Translations under genes and position numbers: made by a program
Part shown: positions 1-35,251 of the stretch, piece by piece
Layout of the letters: the number at the start of each line of letters is the position of its first letter
How positions within the stretch are numbered: the first letter of the stretch is position 1
The notes under the pieces: model-generated
What the model saw: the letters and a program-made list of their open reading frames with translations, nothing else
Told to the model about the DNA's origin: nothing
Databases searched by the model: none
Assembly (NCBI GenBank): GCA_958450365.1
Contig: CAUEEP010000922.1
Coordinates: 682,001-746,000 of the forward strand
Origin: Mesorhabditis belari
Taxonomy: Eukaryota; Nematoda; Chromadorea; Rhabditida; Rhabditidae
Direction: 5' to 3'
DNA length: 64,000 nucleotides

Positions 1-99
1 AATGAAACTGAACACCTAGGATTGTCTAGTGAATCAAAATTAGCTGCCCGATTGCCGTTTTGGCAGCAACAACAGCATAGCAGCAACACACTAAACTAA
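1..99 (+). CDS. Possible 3' end of a coding exon, cut by the window edge
   Basis: Frame 1 is open from the first base to a TAA at 97-99 and encodes 32 residues ending with a Gln-rich stretch (FWQQQQHSSNTLN). The composition is more protein-like than the AT-rich sequence that follows. No start or splice acceptor is visible, so it could be the end of an upstream gene or chance. I do not recognise it. It cannot be placed in the kinase gene downstream, because it ends in a stop. Confidence 0.2.
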   Translation, partial: NETEHLGLSSESKLAARLPFWQQQQHSSNTLN

Positions 100-477
100 G
101 CAACAGCCATTGCCATTCACACTAAATTATCGGAGATCTGAAGTGTCCCAACGTACTCCAAGATCCCAACGTACTCCAAGATCCCAACGTACTCCAAGTC
201 CAACTTTCTCCAGGTTTTCTTTTAAAGCAACGCACCTTTTCTCGATCGATCGATTTTTTTTCACTCTTCATAATCGTTATTTTGAAGAGTACAAGAGAAG
301 AAGCCTCAAAATGCCGATAGATCCCTCCTCAGCCTCAGCCTCATCTCCCCCCGCTTCCCCCATTGCCCACCTCGGGATTATTCCGCAGATTAGTCGCCAT
401 CAATTTTCACTCTCCATTTTTCTGTCCTCTCTTTTTCCTTTACCGAAAAAGACTCAGCTTTCTGAGGAGATACAAGA

Positions 478-694
478 CATTGAATTGAAGAGAAGAGAAT
501 TGAAGAGAAGAGAATTGAAGAGAAGAGAATTGAAGAGAAGAGAATTGAAGAGAAGAGAATTGAAGAGAAGAGAATTGAAGAGAAGAGAATTGAAGAGAAG
601 AGAATTGAAGAGAAGAGAATTGAAGAGAAGAGAATTGAAGAGAAGAGAATTGAAGAGAAGAGAATTGAAGAGAAGAGAATTAAAGAGAAGATTT
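478..694. repeat. 15-bp minisatellite, about 14 copies
   Basis: Near-perfect tandem copies of GAATTGAAGAGAAGA. Only the last copy is clearly diverged (TTAAAGAG). The unit is a multiple of three and lacks stop codons in several frames, which makes long artificial open frames on both strands (RRELK repeats on plus, FSSIL repeats on minus). Confidence 0.95.
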
Positions 695-1283
695 CCCCTT
701 CCACCGAATCCATTCCTCTCGGATATCTATATTTAGCGATTCTGAGAGATTTTCAATAGCAAAAATTTGGAATTAAGAGTTTAAAAGGGGTTTGGATAAG
801 TCTTGCGGTTGTTCTGGATGAAATTCGAAAGTATTAGTGATAGGGATTCAGCGGCCGGTTCAATTCAATTTCAAACAAGAGCTCAAAAGTAAACGACAAA
901 AGGCTAAGGTTGTACAAAAAGATATGATCGATAAATTCACTGAATCAATCAGCCACTTTATCTCCAGCTAATCAATGAGCTCAACTAGTTCTTTGAAGCT
1001 TCCAAATCCACTCTGCCACCCACTCAAAATTCCCCTCAAAAACACACCCCATGACGTCCCTTAATTGAGGTCTGTAGAAAAAAACATGCAAACTTTTTCA
1101 GACCAATCTTTTCGCAATTTCTTTCTGGATGTTCTGATGACCCAACCTCATTTCTTTCTCACAATTTTCTTCTCCAAATTATGCCCCAAGGCGATTCATT
1201 CAAAACTCTTACTTGGAATTTTTTCTCAATCCTAGAGGAATAATAATTCGGCTAATTTTGACGATTTTTTTTTGTTTTTAAAT

Positions 1284-1410
1284 GAAAAGAAGAGAAGAAG
1301 AAAAGAAGAAAAAAAAGAAAGGAAAGAAAAGAAAGAAAGAAGAGAAAGAAGAGAAAGAAGAGAAGAAGAAGAATAGAAAGAAGAGAAGAAGAAAAGAAAG
1401 AAAAGAAAAG
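1284..1410. repeat. Purine-only tract (AAGA/GAAGAAG simple repeat)
   Basis: About 125 bases almost entirely A and G on the plus strand. Pure purine/pyrimidine strand asymmetry of this length can form triplex DNA, which is an inference. It also creates spurious Phe/Ser/Leu-rich frames on the minus strand. Confidence 0.9.
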
Positions 1411-1489
1411 GATAACAAGTATTTTTGATGTTTTGGTCGAATGTGAAAGAGAGAAATGAGCCAAGTCTGGTCAAGAATTGACTGATATA

Positions 1490-1720
1490 CAGTACTGGAC
1501 AATGAAATATTATATTTGAAAAATGATCGCCACTTTTGCGCGTCTGTAACTTCCTTGTCTTTGAGTTCAAACTATTAGTGTTATACATTTTCTGAAAGCT
1601 CTTTTCAAGGGCTACACAATGGTAATATTGATATTTAGAAATACGGTAAAGACAAGGGAGTTACAGACGTGCGAAAGTGATGATCTTTTTTCACATATGA
1701 TATTTCATTGTCCAGTAGTG
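1490..1720. mobile_element. Tc1-like MITE, copy 1 (231 bp)
   Basis: Terminal inverted repeats begin CAGTACTGGACAATGAAATA and close with the matching TATTTCATTGTCCAGTAGTG, flanked by TA on both sides (1488-1489 and 1721-1722). The ends resemble the CAGTG/CTGG termini of nematode Tc1-family elements. There is no coding capacity. A second copy of exactly the same length is at 60451-60681. Confidence 0.88.
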
Positions 1721-2111
1721 TAGGTTCTAGATTAATTTGAAGAGAAAAGGGGAAGAAGTGTTCATAAGATATGGGAGCTTATTAGACAAAAAGCTAGAAA
1801 AATCTCTAGAAATCAACTAGAAATAAAATTTGCATTGAATCAATAGCTAGAATACGTGGAGCTTTAATTTTTTTTAAGCTCTCTCACCTCAAAACCGTGA
1901 AATTTCCATGAACCCATGCGGGAATGGGACATTGAAATGAAAGATATATCAAGTTTCAAAAGATTCAAAAGAATTTACAGATTTAAAGTTTAATAGACTT
2001 AGAATTGAACTCGAAAATGGAATAAAATGCACAAAAAAAGCTCTTTTTTTGAGTAAATCAAAGCAAAGCAAAGCAAAAAAGCCCAAAAAGCACCAAAAAT
2101 TGGACCGAAAA

Positions 2112-2539
2112 ACAGGGGGTTAGTCAAAACAGCGCCATAATAGAAAACGTTCAAAGCAGCGCCGTCAAATTTCTCACAGTCCAAAAAACCAAGCCGGTTC
2201 AAGTTTTATATCAAAAAATTCCTTGCGTTCTTGGCTACATGATGGGTGAAACAGTTTTTAAAAAAAGTTAATATTTCATAGATAAAAAGCGCACTCAAAA
2301 TGGGTCTCTAAAGATATTCAGTTGACCAACTGAGTTTCACTCGACCCACATTTTGAGTGCGCTTTTTATCTATGCAATATTAACTTTTTTTAAAAACTGT
2401 TTCACCCATCATGTAGCCAAGAACGCAAGGAATTTTTTGATATAAAACTTGAACCGGCTTGGTTTTTTGGACTGTGAGAAATTTGACGGCGCTGCTTTGA
2501 ACGTTTTCTATTATGGCGCTGTTTTGACTACCCCCCGGT
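2112..2539. mobile_element. Large foldback element (about 430 bp palindrome)
   Basis: The left arm (from 2112, containing TAGTCAAAACAGCGCC) is repeated in reverse complement up to 2539 with few mismatches, through a centre near 2325. Almost the whole element is a hairpin. Termini are G-rich (GGGGGTTAGTC and GGGGGGTAGTC). A target duplication is not clear. The open frame seen across the left arm is a by-product of the repeat. Confidence 0.85.
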
Positions 2540-2657
2540 AAAAACAACTGTAACTCTAGGTTTTCCTGGATTTTGATAACAAAAGAGCTTTAGATCAATA
2601 GCAATATAATAAATAATCCATTATAATCCTTTCGAAGCATTGATTGATTCATTTAAG

Positions 2658-24794
<22,137 letters not shown>

Positions 24795-25828
24795 TCTCTT
24801 CTCGATCTTTTCGACCCACAAATACTCAGGTCAATCCCAAATATACCACATTGTGATTATGGAGAGACCATTTACTTCCCAACGGTGATTCTTTTCCCCA
24901 TCTCTTGTAAATCTCTTCTCATATCCGCCCATTTCACATATCATTTCCGTGTGTTGCTATTCTCTTTTGCCATGTGTGCTGCTGTATAAGAGCTATCTTT
25001 TTTTGTTATGGAGTTGTGCTTGGTTTTCATGAGTAACATGAACAAAAAAAATCTTTTCTCGAGAAAATCCATTTCTTCGCAACTCTCCAATTTGTGATTT
25101 CGAATCAACTTTCCCTATCTGTCTCTTTTATTTCAAAACAACTCTTCCCAAACGGCTCAATGCTTGCCGGTTTTCCTTCTTCTCACCTTTTTAGCACTTT
25201 TTGTGAATGTCAATCTTTTCGCAAAAAAGAACAAACTCTGATCTTACTACTACTACTACTCAAATTCGTATTTTGCAAAAAGAAAGGTGCTTCCAAAAAG
25301 CATAGTCCAACTCTAGTATGACTCTAGTGTATCAAAATCATCCATAGTCTTCCTAGATTCAAACATTTATTCCCGATTCTATGTCAGCTCTTTCCTTTAT
25401 CATTTCTTATTTTTTTCTTTTTTTGTGTGTGCTGGGTGAGGGGCCATATTCCTGTGTGTGCGATTTCTTGCTGTTTTTCACCCGGATTGATCTCTTGATT
25501 TTTGTGAGTTCTTTTTCAAAATCTCGGTAATCTCTTCCTTTTTGCCAGGAGTCCGCAAATTTCGCTCATCGTTTTTTTGTGTAAGAAATTTTCTCTCTGA
25601 AAATTTCACATGATTTGAATTATTGATTATCATTTTGATTAGAGCAGAATTGTAATAAAGATTTGAAAAAAAAATTGAGCAGAAATACATGCAACTTATT
25701 GGTTCTATCCAAAAAGTTGATAAACATCATGCCTCTTCGAGATTTTTGAGTTTTCACACAGCTTCAAAGAAAATAACTTACTAAAATCAATTAATCGTGC
25801 TTGAATTTGGGAACAACTTGCTATTATC
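24795..25828 (+). other. 3' region of the kinase gene
   Basis: No gene recognised. An AATAAA at 25654-25659 could be the polyadenylation signal, giving a 3' UTR of about 860 bases. The segment is T-rich and contains short simple repeats such as CTACTACTACT near 25247. Confidence 0.4.
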
Positions 25829-26315
25829 GGGAGTGGGACAAATGCGACCTTTTTTTTGCGCACCCGGACATTTGCGCACCTTTTTTTCCGCACTTAGCCC
25901 ATTAGCGCACCTTTTTTCGCGTTTTAAAAAAGCTCTAAAAGCTAATATTAACCAATTTCTATTCCAAAAGTTGTTTTTCTAGGTAATTTTAGGGCGTAGA
26001 ATCGAAATTTTGGCATATCAGAGCTTGTGGAAGCGAACGGACGGAGTTATACAAAGAGAAAAATCAACAATTTTTTGTAATTTGACCTAGCCGTTTTGTC
26101 TTTCAAATTGGTTCCACACGCTCTGATATGCCAAAATTTCAATTCTACTCCCTAAAATTACCTAGAAAAACAACTTTTGGAATAGAAATTGGTTAATACT
26201 AGCTTTTAGAGCTTTTTTAAAACGCGAAAAAAGGTGCGCTAATGGGCTAAGTGCGGAAAAAAAGGTGCGCAAATGTCCGGGTGCGCAAAAAAAAGGTAGC
26301 ATTTGTCCCACTCCC
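25829..26315. mobile_element. Foldback family A, copy 3
   Basis: A 487-bp palindrome between the kinase and NADAR genes with the same termini and internal blocks as copies 1, 2 and 4. Flanks CTATTATC and GATTTATC are only partly alike, so the target duplication has decayed or was never clean. Confidence 0.9.
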
Positions 26316-26682
26316 GATTTATCGCCGATTATTCATCAGACGGCAGCGAGCCGCTCCTCCGTACACTCTCTCGCCAATTTGGCCGTCATTTGAATTTATG
26401 TGTACAATATACGCGTGAAAAGATTTCTAAACTTTGAAGTTTTATTGAAAAACGCCCATGATTCTGTTTTTTTTGATACCATTTTACATTAAGAAGTTTC
26501 TGCGTAACTTATTAGACGAAAATTTGTAACTTTACAGCAATTTCTTGCTTGGAATTAATAGAACTTTAAAGAGGTTAAGTCAGTGTTTCTAAGGTTTTTC
26601 TTGTTTTTGCTTAATTTTCTTCTCAATTATAATTCTTTTTACTTTCAGATCACACCTCTTCTTGGTCATATCTCCACATGCG
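26316..26682 (+). promoter_or_regulatory. Upstream region and splice acceptor of the NADAR gene
   Basis: AT-rich upstream sequence ends in a strong acceptor TTTTACTTTCAG at 26637-26648, only 34 bp before the ATG. With no upstream exon visible, this fits spliced-leader trans-splicing. An out-of-frame ATG (26679) lies just before the start. Confidence 0.5.
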
Positions 26683-29403
26683 ATGGAAGAGGATAAAATC
26701 ATCTTGATTGGAAATGAGACTGATGTGCTGCATTGTGGGTTCAGTCATGCGATCTCCGACTCAGGCAAGCGATTTCCCAGCGCTGAACACTATGCTCATT
26801 CGATGATTCTCAGTCAGCTGGGGCTCGATGATTCACATATCTTGGAGCTACTCGGATGCCGAAGCAATGAGGTGAAAAGCCGTGCCCGCGCTCTTCTCGT
26901 CGAGAACATGCCAGCTGGACACGATTTGGAATCGTTGAGGCAATATTTGGAGACTAGCAGGCAATCGTACACTATGCAAGGACTGCGAATCCGAATCGAA
27001 CAAGATGCCACCTTTGAGAAGGCTTTGATGGACACAAGAGAAGCACTTTTGATTGTGTGTGATGAGAATGAGAAAGAGTTGGGAATCGGTATGAATGAGA
27101 TGCAATTCATGGAGTACATGAAGCGAGAAAGACTGGATGCTCAACGAATCGGTCTTTGGTTGAGGAATAGCAGCACACGGCCGGCCAATCTTGGCGCCAA
27201 TCAATTGGGCTATTTTCTGATGTGGCTTCGATTCGAGGTGAAAGAGAAAAGACGAACCACGAAGATCAACTTTGAGCCGTATATCATCAATGGGTTGAGC
27301 ACGGATGATGATGGGAATCCGGTCAAAATTGCGTGCAACGATCAAATTGTTTTCTTAAAGGGAATCTTTCGTCCACTCTCCAATTTCTATGCTCATCCAT
27401 TTGAAATGAAAGGTGGGCGCTATCGAAGCGTTGAGCATTATGCATACGAGAAACTTTTCAATGCCTTGCATTTTGATGAAAAATGTCTGGAAAAGGTTGT
27501 TACGACGGTGAACCCTTGTGATTTGCCGAAAGTTGTCGCCAAAGTTTTTGCTCAACAGAAGGTGGACGTCACAACAATAGAGGGAAAGCTGCAGCGGTTG
27601 GATCGGTGGCGACAATCGGCCATGAAACACAAAATCATGAAAATTGAATACCTGCAACAATTGTTGCTGAGCACGGGACAGGCGCTGCTAGTCGATACAT
27701 CACCGGCTGATTCGGATTGGGTTTGTGGCACAAATGAGCCTGAGTTGCAGCACTTGTTGATCAAAGAATATGTGAATACCGAGCAATTGGTGAAATGGAT
27801 GTGCGCTGAAGAACCGCCAGCACGTCTCGCTCATCTAAAAGGAAACAAAGGAGCCCTGTTGTTGATGGAATTGCGTGCGAAATTTGCGGAGTCAACAACA
27901 AGCCGAATTCCATTGGTCACACCACCACTGAACCCAAACTTGCTTGCCTCCATCACTCCACACATCATATGTTTCTCGTCAGAAAGTGTTTGGCACCCAT
28001 TGTATCCGGCGGAAATTCGTGCAGCACCAGATCAACCTCTTTTGCCAAGTCCTGCACATTATGTGGCTCAAGAAACTGCAAAATATTTTATGTTCAACGA
28101 GGCAGACTCTCAATATGTGCTAGAGGATCGACGATCTGTTGAGTGTTGGAGACGAATGTACGAGACGATTGAGGGCTGCAATTGGGGTCAAGAAAGAGAG
28201 CAAATGTGGTACATGGAAAAACGCCAGAAGATGATTTACGAAGCTCTTCGGTTGCTGCTTGAACAGCACGCCCCATTGCTGCGAGCTCTGCTTGATACAG
28301 GAGACTCATTTCTGGCGTTCGTCTCTCGTTGGGATAGCATTGATGCTGAGCTCTCAATCGGAATGCGTGAACACGATCTGAGACGATGGTTGGCTTACGT
28401 TGAACTGGACTCAAAGCAATTGGCTGAAATGTGTACGCGACCGCTTGCCTTTCGACCACCATACTTGGGCGGGAATCGGATCGGTTTCATCTTAATGGAG
28501 CTTCGTGCTGAATTTCGAAGCAAAGGAGCCGTCAGTTGGACATTGCCTGAATTGAGTTTGGGGCCGGAAGTCATTCTTGGCAGTGATTCACCGATGGAAA
28601 ATCTTATGGCCGATGAAGAGTTTGATGTGCTCTCTCCTGTGAACTATTCAGCTATCTGGTGCAATCCTTTATTGTTGTCGGCAAAGAAGAGCAAAGATCA
28701 AACTCTTCTCCAATTCTGCCATTTGATCAAAGCGCCACCAAAGTTGCTCTCCGTAAACGAGGAGCGAATCGGAGAAATCTTGCAACAAATGGATGCAACA
28801 AAACCCGACAAATTGGACTTGCAATTCTTGGGTGACGTGGCGCCCGAAGATCTGCGAGCGATTTTTATGAAGTTATGTGTTCGGATTCGTCAAAAAGCCA
28901 CCGAATGCGACCGACAACAACAAGAGCTTTCCACATTGGCCAACGAGATCTCACAAATGCAAGCACTGCGGCGAGGAATTGAAAACGATCAACCAATTCC
29001 CCACATACCGATGCAAAATGAAATGGAAAGACACAACGGCAACTTTCCGCCTCAAGGCTCAATGTTGAGGGACAGGCAACCTCCAATGCGACAACGTTCA
29101 CCTCTGAGAGCACCGGGTGGCGGCCGTGACAGAGATGATCAACGACGCGGTCCACCACCACAAAGGAGAAGTCTACCCGATGATCGGAGAAGAGACTCTA
29201 GACCGCCGCCACGTGAATATGTGCAGAAGCCTCGACCGCATCGAGAAGAACACCGAGAACGGCCGCCTCAACAATTGCCATCGAAACCTGAACCCGTTAA
29301 AGTGGTTGAAGCGCCAAAACAACCACCACCACCGAAACGTGAACGAAAACCCGATGAAGAGCTCAGTGAAGGAGAGATCTTAACGAGCGAAGATGAGGCT
29401 TAA
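26683..29403 (+). CDS. Triple NADAR (YbiA-like/DUF1768) domain protein, 906 aa, intronless
   Basis: NADAR domains belong to NAD/ADP-ribose-linked biology; some bacterial members are N-glycosidases or ADP-ribosyl hydrolases. Three copies are visible: about 5-190 (FPSAEHYAHSM, ANQLGYFLMWLR), 218-402 (PLSNFYAHPFEMKGGRYRSV then EHYAYEK, DSDWVCG, GNKGALLLMELR) and 427-616 (SPAHYVAQE, GGNRIGFILMELR). Copy 2 is closest to the family pattern; copy 3 has Ala where the EHY Glu should be; copy 1 lacks the SNF motif. A Gln/Glu-rich, coiled-coil-like stretch lies near 735-769, followed by an Arg/Pro-rich tail ending in an acidic ELSEGEILTSEDEA, suggesting nuclear or RNA-associated function (inference). 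Start: the ATG 34 bp after a splice acceptor; the frame also continues upstream without an ATG. No introns in 2.7 kb, unlike its neighbours, which could mean a retroposed origin. Confidence 0.9.
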   Translation: MEEDKIILIGNETDVLHCGFSHAISDSGKRFPSAEHYAHSMILSQLGLDDSHILELLGCRSNEVKSRARALLVENMPAGHDLESLRQYLETSRQSYTMQGLRIRIEQDATFEKALMDTREALLIVCDENEKELGIGMNEMQFMEYMKRERLDAQRIGLWLRNSSTRPANLGANQLGYFLMWLRFEVKEKRRTTKINFEPYIINGLSTDDDGNPVKIACNDQIVFLKGIFRPLSNFYAHPFEMKGGRYRSVEHYAYEKLFNALHFDEKCLEKVVTTVNPCDLPKVVAKVFAQQKVDVTTIEGKLQRLDRWRQSAMKHKIMKIEYLQQLLLSTGQALLVDTSPADSDWVCGTNEPELQHLLIKEYVNTEQLVKWMCAEEPPARLAHLKGNKGALLLMELRAKFAESTTSRIPLVTPPLNPNLLASITPHIICFSSESVWHPLYPAEIRAAPDQPLLPSPAHYVAQETAKYFMFNEADSQYVLEDRRSVECWRRMYETIEGCNWGQEREQMWYMEKRQKMIYEALRLLLEQHAPLLRALLDTGDSFLAFVSRWDSIDAELSIGMREHDLRRWLAYVELDSKQLAEMCTRPLAFRPPYLGGNRIGFILMELRAEFRSKGAVSWTLPELSLGPEVILGSDSPMENLMADEEFDVLSPVNYSAIWCNPLLLSAKKSKDQTLLQFCHLIKAPPKLLSVNEERIGEILQQMDATKPDKLDLQFLGDVAPEDLRAIFMKLCVRIRQKATECDRQQQELSTLANEISQMQALRRGIENDQPIPHIPMQNEMERHNGNFPPQGSMLRDRQPPMRQRSPLRAPGGGRDRDDQRRGPPPQRRSLPDDRRRDSRPPPREYVQKPRPHREEHRERPPQQLPSKPEPVKVVEAPKQPPPPKRERKPDEELSEGEILTSEDEA

Positions 29404-29537
29404 CTTAAATTATTTCTGTCAAACTCTTTTGATCTCTAGTTTTTCCCACGCGTACTTTCTCTTTGTATGAAATTGTGTTACTTCACTTTTGTTGTTCATT
29501 GTTGGTTATTTTGATTATTAATTGAAATAAATTTTAG
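29404..29537 (+). promoter_or_regulatory. Intercistronic region of a probable operon
   Basis: 134 bp from the NADAR stop to the spastin ATG. It ends AATAAATTTTAG|ATG: the poly(A) signal (29526-29531) is followed six bases later by a splice acceptor that touches the start codon. With no upstream exon for spastin, the acceptor should receive a spliced leader. Such spacing is typical of nematode operons. Which leader is used cannot be read from DNA. Confidence 0.7.
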
Positions 29538-32040
<2,503 letters not shown>

Positions 32041-32514
32041 GAAAATTATGAAACCCTCTAAGCATTGATTCTTTTATTTATCTAGTCTTTGTCGTACAAT
32101 TTTTAGCTTTTTCATTGTTTTTCACTCATTCTCTTGCCCAGAGCTTTCATTTTTCGAGCGATTTTTTATTGTAAATTTTTGTTTGTAAATACCTACTTTT
32201 TTTGTGAATCAAATCTCCTGATCAAATCGGGTATAAATCAAATTTAAAATTTGTCAGCGATAAATGGATCCTTTATGCGACAATGACATGAAATGACGAA
32301 ATGCCGATGATCTCTTGGATTTTTTTCTCTAAATATAGCTCTTTTTGTGTTTCAATCGAGAAATTTCAAAGAAAATGCAATAGAGTTTATCATTGAAAGA
32401 TAGTACACTAGAAAAAGAAATGAAAATGGATAGGCAATCGAATTGTGCTAGTATCGAAAAATTAAAATAATGAGATCCAAATCTGAATGTTTTTTTTGGT
32501 TGATATGAAATTGT
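32041..32514. other. Convergent intergenic gap between spastin and globin
   Basis: 474 bp of 3' UTR-type AT-rich sequence between tail-to-tail genes. TTTATT near 32075 gives an AATAAA on the minus strand, usable by the globin transcript. Nothing else seen. Confidence 0.5.
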
Positions 32515-33495
32515 TTATGCAGTCTGGCCTTCAGTTGATGGAAGTCCCGAAGCTTTCAAATGTTTTTGGCATTCCTCGTTGAAGATCTGAAAATTTAGTC
32601 ATATGAAATGATTTCATCGATTAAATAAATAAACTAAGGTATTATTTTCCCAATTTCCCCTCACCTTTCCCAATCTATGCCAAGCGGCCTCAGTCTCGTC
32701 ATCATCGATAGCGTTTTTCGACTTCAAATAGCCGACAAAAACGGTGAAGAAAGCCTAGAAACAGATGGTTTGTGAAAGAAATGAGGAACTTTGTTTTTGA
32801 TGAGTTTGACAGAGATCCAAAGAGTTGATTTATCAAGAAGGGTTACTTACCAGCCAAAGAGCTGGGTCCATCTTGAATTGACGATGACGGGTGACGGTCT
32901 CGCGGGCGTAAGCCTGAAAATGTAATCGCATAACTTCTCACAATAAAATGAAACTTTAGATAAAAAATATTTCCACTAATAGACGCAAACAGACGCCCTG
33001 GCAGTGCACCATGAAGGCAAGTTGGGTCTCATCGGGTTTTCCGCGCCCTTTCTTCTCGTCTTCTGTTCTACGTTTGTTGAGAATTTTGACTCACCTTGAA
33101 AACCTCAAGATCTTCATAGGTGTTTGCGAGAATGTGAGTGGCGAGAAGAATACGTTGACCTTGCTTCTCGAATCTAGAGATAAATTTCGATACAATAGAT
33201 ACAATAGATGTAAAATATCAAATATACTACTGTATATTTATTTCAGAAAGCCTCTCACCTCTCACTTTTCTGCACATCTTCAGCCGTGTATTTCTCGGCT
33301 CCTTTGAAGTAAACGCGGAGATCCGGGAAATTGGTGAAAAAGCTGAAATGAGTTGTGAGTAGTTGAGATTTGTATTTCTATCACTGACTATTTGTAGAAA
33401 TCCCTTCCGTGTTGAAGATTCTCAGCTCCCGTTCCGACCATCACTTTCGCCAATGAGTCCTTGATCAATTTCACGTCATTTTTGTCGACTGTCAT
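32515..33495 (-). CDS. glb-1: Globin, GLB-1 type (6 exons, 164 aa)
   Basis: Heme-binding oxygen carrier of the nematode body-wall/myoglobin-like class. Minus-strand exons from the start: 33389-33495, 33259-33342, 33095-33173, 32851-32913, 32665-32754, 32515-32586; phases join cleanly. The protein begins MTVDKNDVKLIKDSLAKVMV and includes FFTNFPDLRVYFKGAEKY (C/CD region), KQGQRILLATHILANTYED with Gln at the distal E7 position, the usual nematode choice, TVTRH with the proximal His, and DPALWLAFFTVFVGYLKSK. Length is close to C. elegans GLB-1 (about 160). No signal peptide. An acceptor-like ACATTTAG about 15 bp before the ATG suggests a spliced leader or a spliced 5' UTR. The donor of the first exon is TA|GTCAGT. 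Confidence 0.94.
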
Positions 33496-34544
33496 TTTTG
33501 GCGTTTTAGCTAAATGTTTATGGTTTAGAATAGAATTAGAAAGTAAATTAGAAAGCTCAAATTAGAAAAAAGTAATCAATAAAAATGTAAAGTTAAATTA
33601 AAGTTAAAAACATGGAACTGAAAGATTAGTTACTTTGATAAATTGCATTTTCTGTTTCATCAAGAGAAATCTATCAAGATGTTGATGAATTCAAATCGGT
33701 ATTATATGGGGAATCATTGCGTGAGAGGAGGCAATTTCTAGGCAAAAATTTAGAGAAAGAACTGGCTTTAGGACCTTTTCTAGAATTTCACTCCTTTTTT
33801 TTCTTTTTTACGTTTCTCTATCTGTTTGGGGCAGCGAAATGGGTTCATTTTGAGTCCTCTAAATAAATGAGATCATGGGAAATGCTGGGAAATGATGAGA
33901 AGGAAAAGAAAAGACGATTGAAGATTGATCTTTCTAGAATCTAGAACCTGAGCAGAGCTAGATACCCTGCTCAGGTTCTAGATTCTAGAAAGTAATGTTT
34001 TTTGACAATTGATTTGATTAAAGAATACATTAAAACTTAGAAACATATGTTTTTTGCAAGCTGAGAGTTTTGTAATTAGAAATTAGAACAATTGCAATTA
34101 GAAAACTGGCTTTAGGACCTTTTCACTCCTTTTTTTTCTTTTTTACGTTCCTCTATCTGTTTGGGGCAGCGAAATGGGTTCATTTTGAGTCCTCTAAATA
34201 AATGAGATCATGGGAAATGATGAGAAGGAAAAAGAAAAGACGATTGAAGATTTTTCTTTCTAGAATCTTCAAGAAAAGTTTTTGCAAAGTAAGGCCAAGA
34301 AGTGCGGACAAACAAAAATAGAAACACTCCTTGAAACCCTCGAAGAAATCTAATTCCTTTTCGGGATCCAAATTGTGTTTTCTATTATCGAATTCAAGCG
34401 GCTTATCACAAAGACAAATAAAAGAGAAAAGAGAAGACAAGGACTTTTCTTGTTTGGGAAAAATCAGAAAATGATCAGACATGATCTAGACACATTTTAG
34501 ATCTTTTTGGGATTGCCTGCAAGGTTTTAGAAAGATGTTTTTTG
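33496..34544. repeat. Globin upstream region with a 150-bp direct duplication
   Basis: Two copies of a segment starting CTGGCTTTAGGACCTTTTC and containing TCTGTTTGGGGCAGCGAAAT occur at about 33764-33940 and 34103-34268, 335 bp apart, each ending near TTTCTAGAATCT. No gene supported; the minus-strand frame at 34180-34482 runs across the duplicate. Confidence 0.8.
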
Positions 34545-35251
34545 ACAATTGCAAAGATTGATCTCAACACCTGAATTTTCAATTTAAACCTTGTTCAATC
34601 TTTGATCTGTTTCTGAGTTTTATTTGTCAATTTGTCTTTCAAAAGTTTTCCCATTTCTAGAAAGTACTTGACTTTAGTAGTTTGTGATTGAAAGATACGA
34701 TTGAAAAGAGAAATTGAGGAAATGAGGAAATGAGGAAATTTTTCAATGGCAAAAACTTTTGAACTTTCAAGTAGAGAGTTTTGAGAATCGAAAATCGATC
34801 AATCTAGATTTGAGCTATGATTGGCAGTTAAAATAGGGCAAGGAACTTTACGGTTAAGGATGGCAGCGATTATCGGCCAGGGCTAAGCATTTGACCAACT
34901 TGCAGTCTGATTTTATATAGGTTTTTGTTAATAACTTGTGATGGAACAAATAGTTTCTGAAAGTTGACGTTCTAAGCTATCTGAATCTTTAAGTTGAAAT
35001 CTTTAGCTTATCTTTAAAATTTCCTGATCTTTGATAAGTTTAAGGTGCTTAAAAATTAGCTGCAAGTTGGTCAAAAACTTGGCTCCTGCCGATAATCGTT
35101 ACCGTTACCGTTAACGTTAACGTTAACGTTATCGTTACCGTTAACCGTAAAGATCCTAGGGCAAGATAAAAGACAAAACTCAAACACAGATCAAAGATTG
35201 AACAAGGTTTAAATTGAAAATTCAGGTGTTGAGATCAATCTTTGCAATTGT
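34545..35251. repeat. 700-bp inverted repeat (foldback) upstream of the globin
   Basis: The outer arms (34545-34625 and 35170-35251) share CAAAGATTGATCTCAACACC and the following bases almost perfectly. Inner arms also pair (CTGCAAGTTGGTCAAA..GCCGATAATCG at 35061 against 34840-34905). Near the right inner arm is a short CGTTAACGTTACC microsatellite (35100-35150). Confidence 0.82.

Larger units (their letters stand above)
100..2657. other. Stretch without a recognisable gene, upstream of the first visible kinase exon
   Basis: This holds a 15-bp minisatellite, a purine tract, a Tc1-like MITE and a large foldback element, each listed separately. The remaining sequence is AT-rich with no frame I can defend. 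The N-terminal exons of the kinase gene (the segment before C1a) are not recognisable here and are presumably left of the window. Confidence 0.5.

Noticed and set aside
110..736. 208-codon open frame on plus and 107-codon frame on minus
   Set aside because: Mostly the 15-bp minisatellite, whose period keeps frames open; no domain, start context or splice sites.
26662..26682. Seven extra residues before the NADAR ATG
   Set aside because: The frame begins with TTG there; the ATG at 26683 follows a splice acceptor and is the normal eukaryotic start.
26814..29383. Several 60-165 codon frames opposite or shifted to the NADAR gene
   Set aside because: Shadows of a strongly coding frame.
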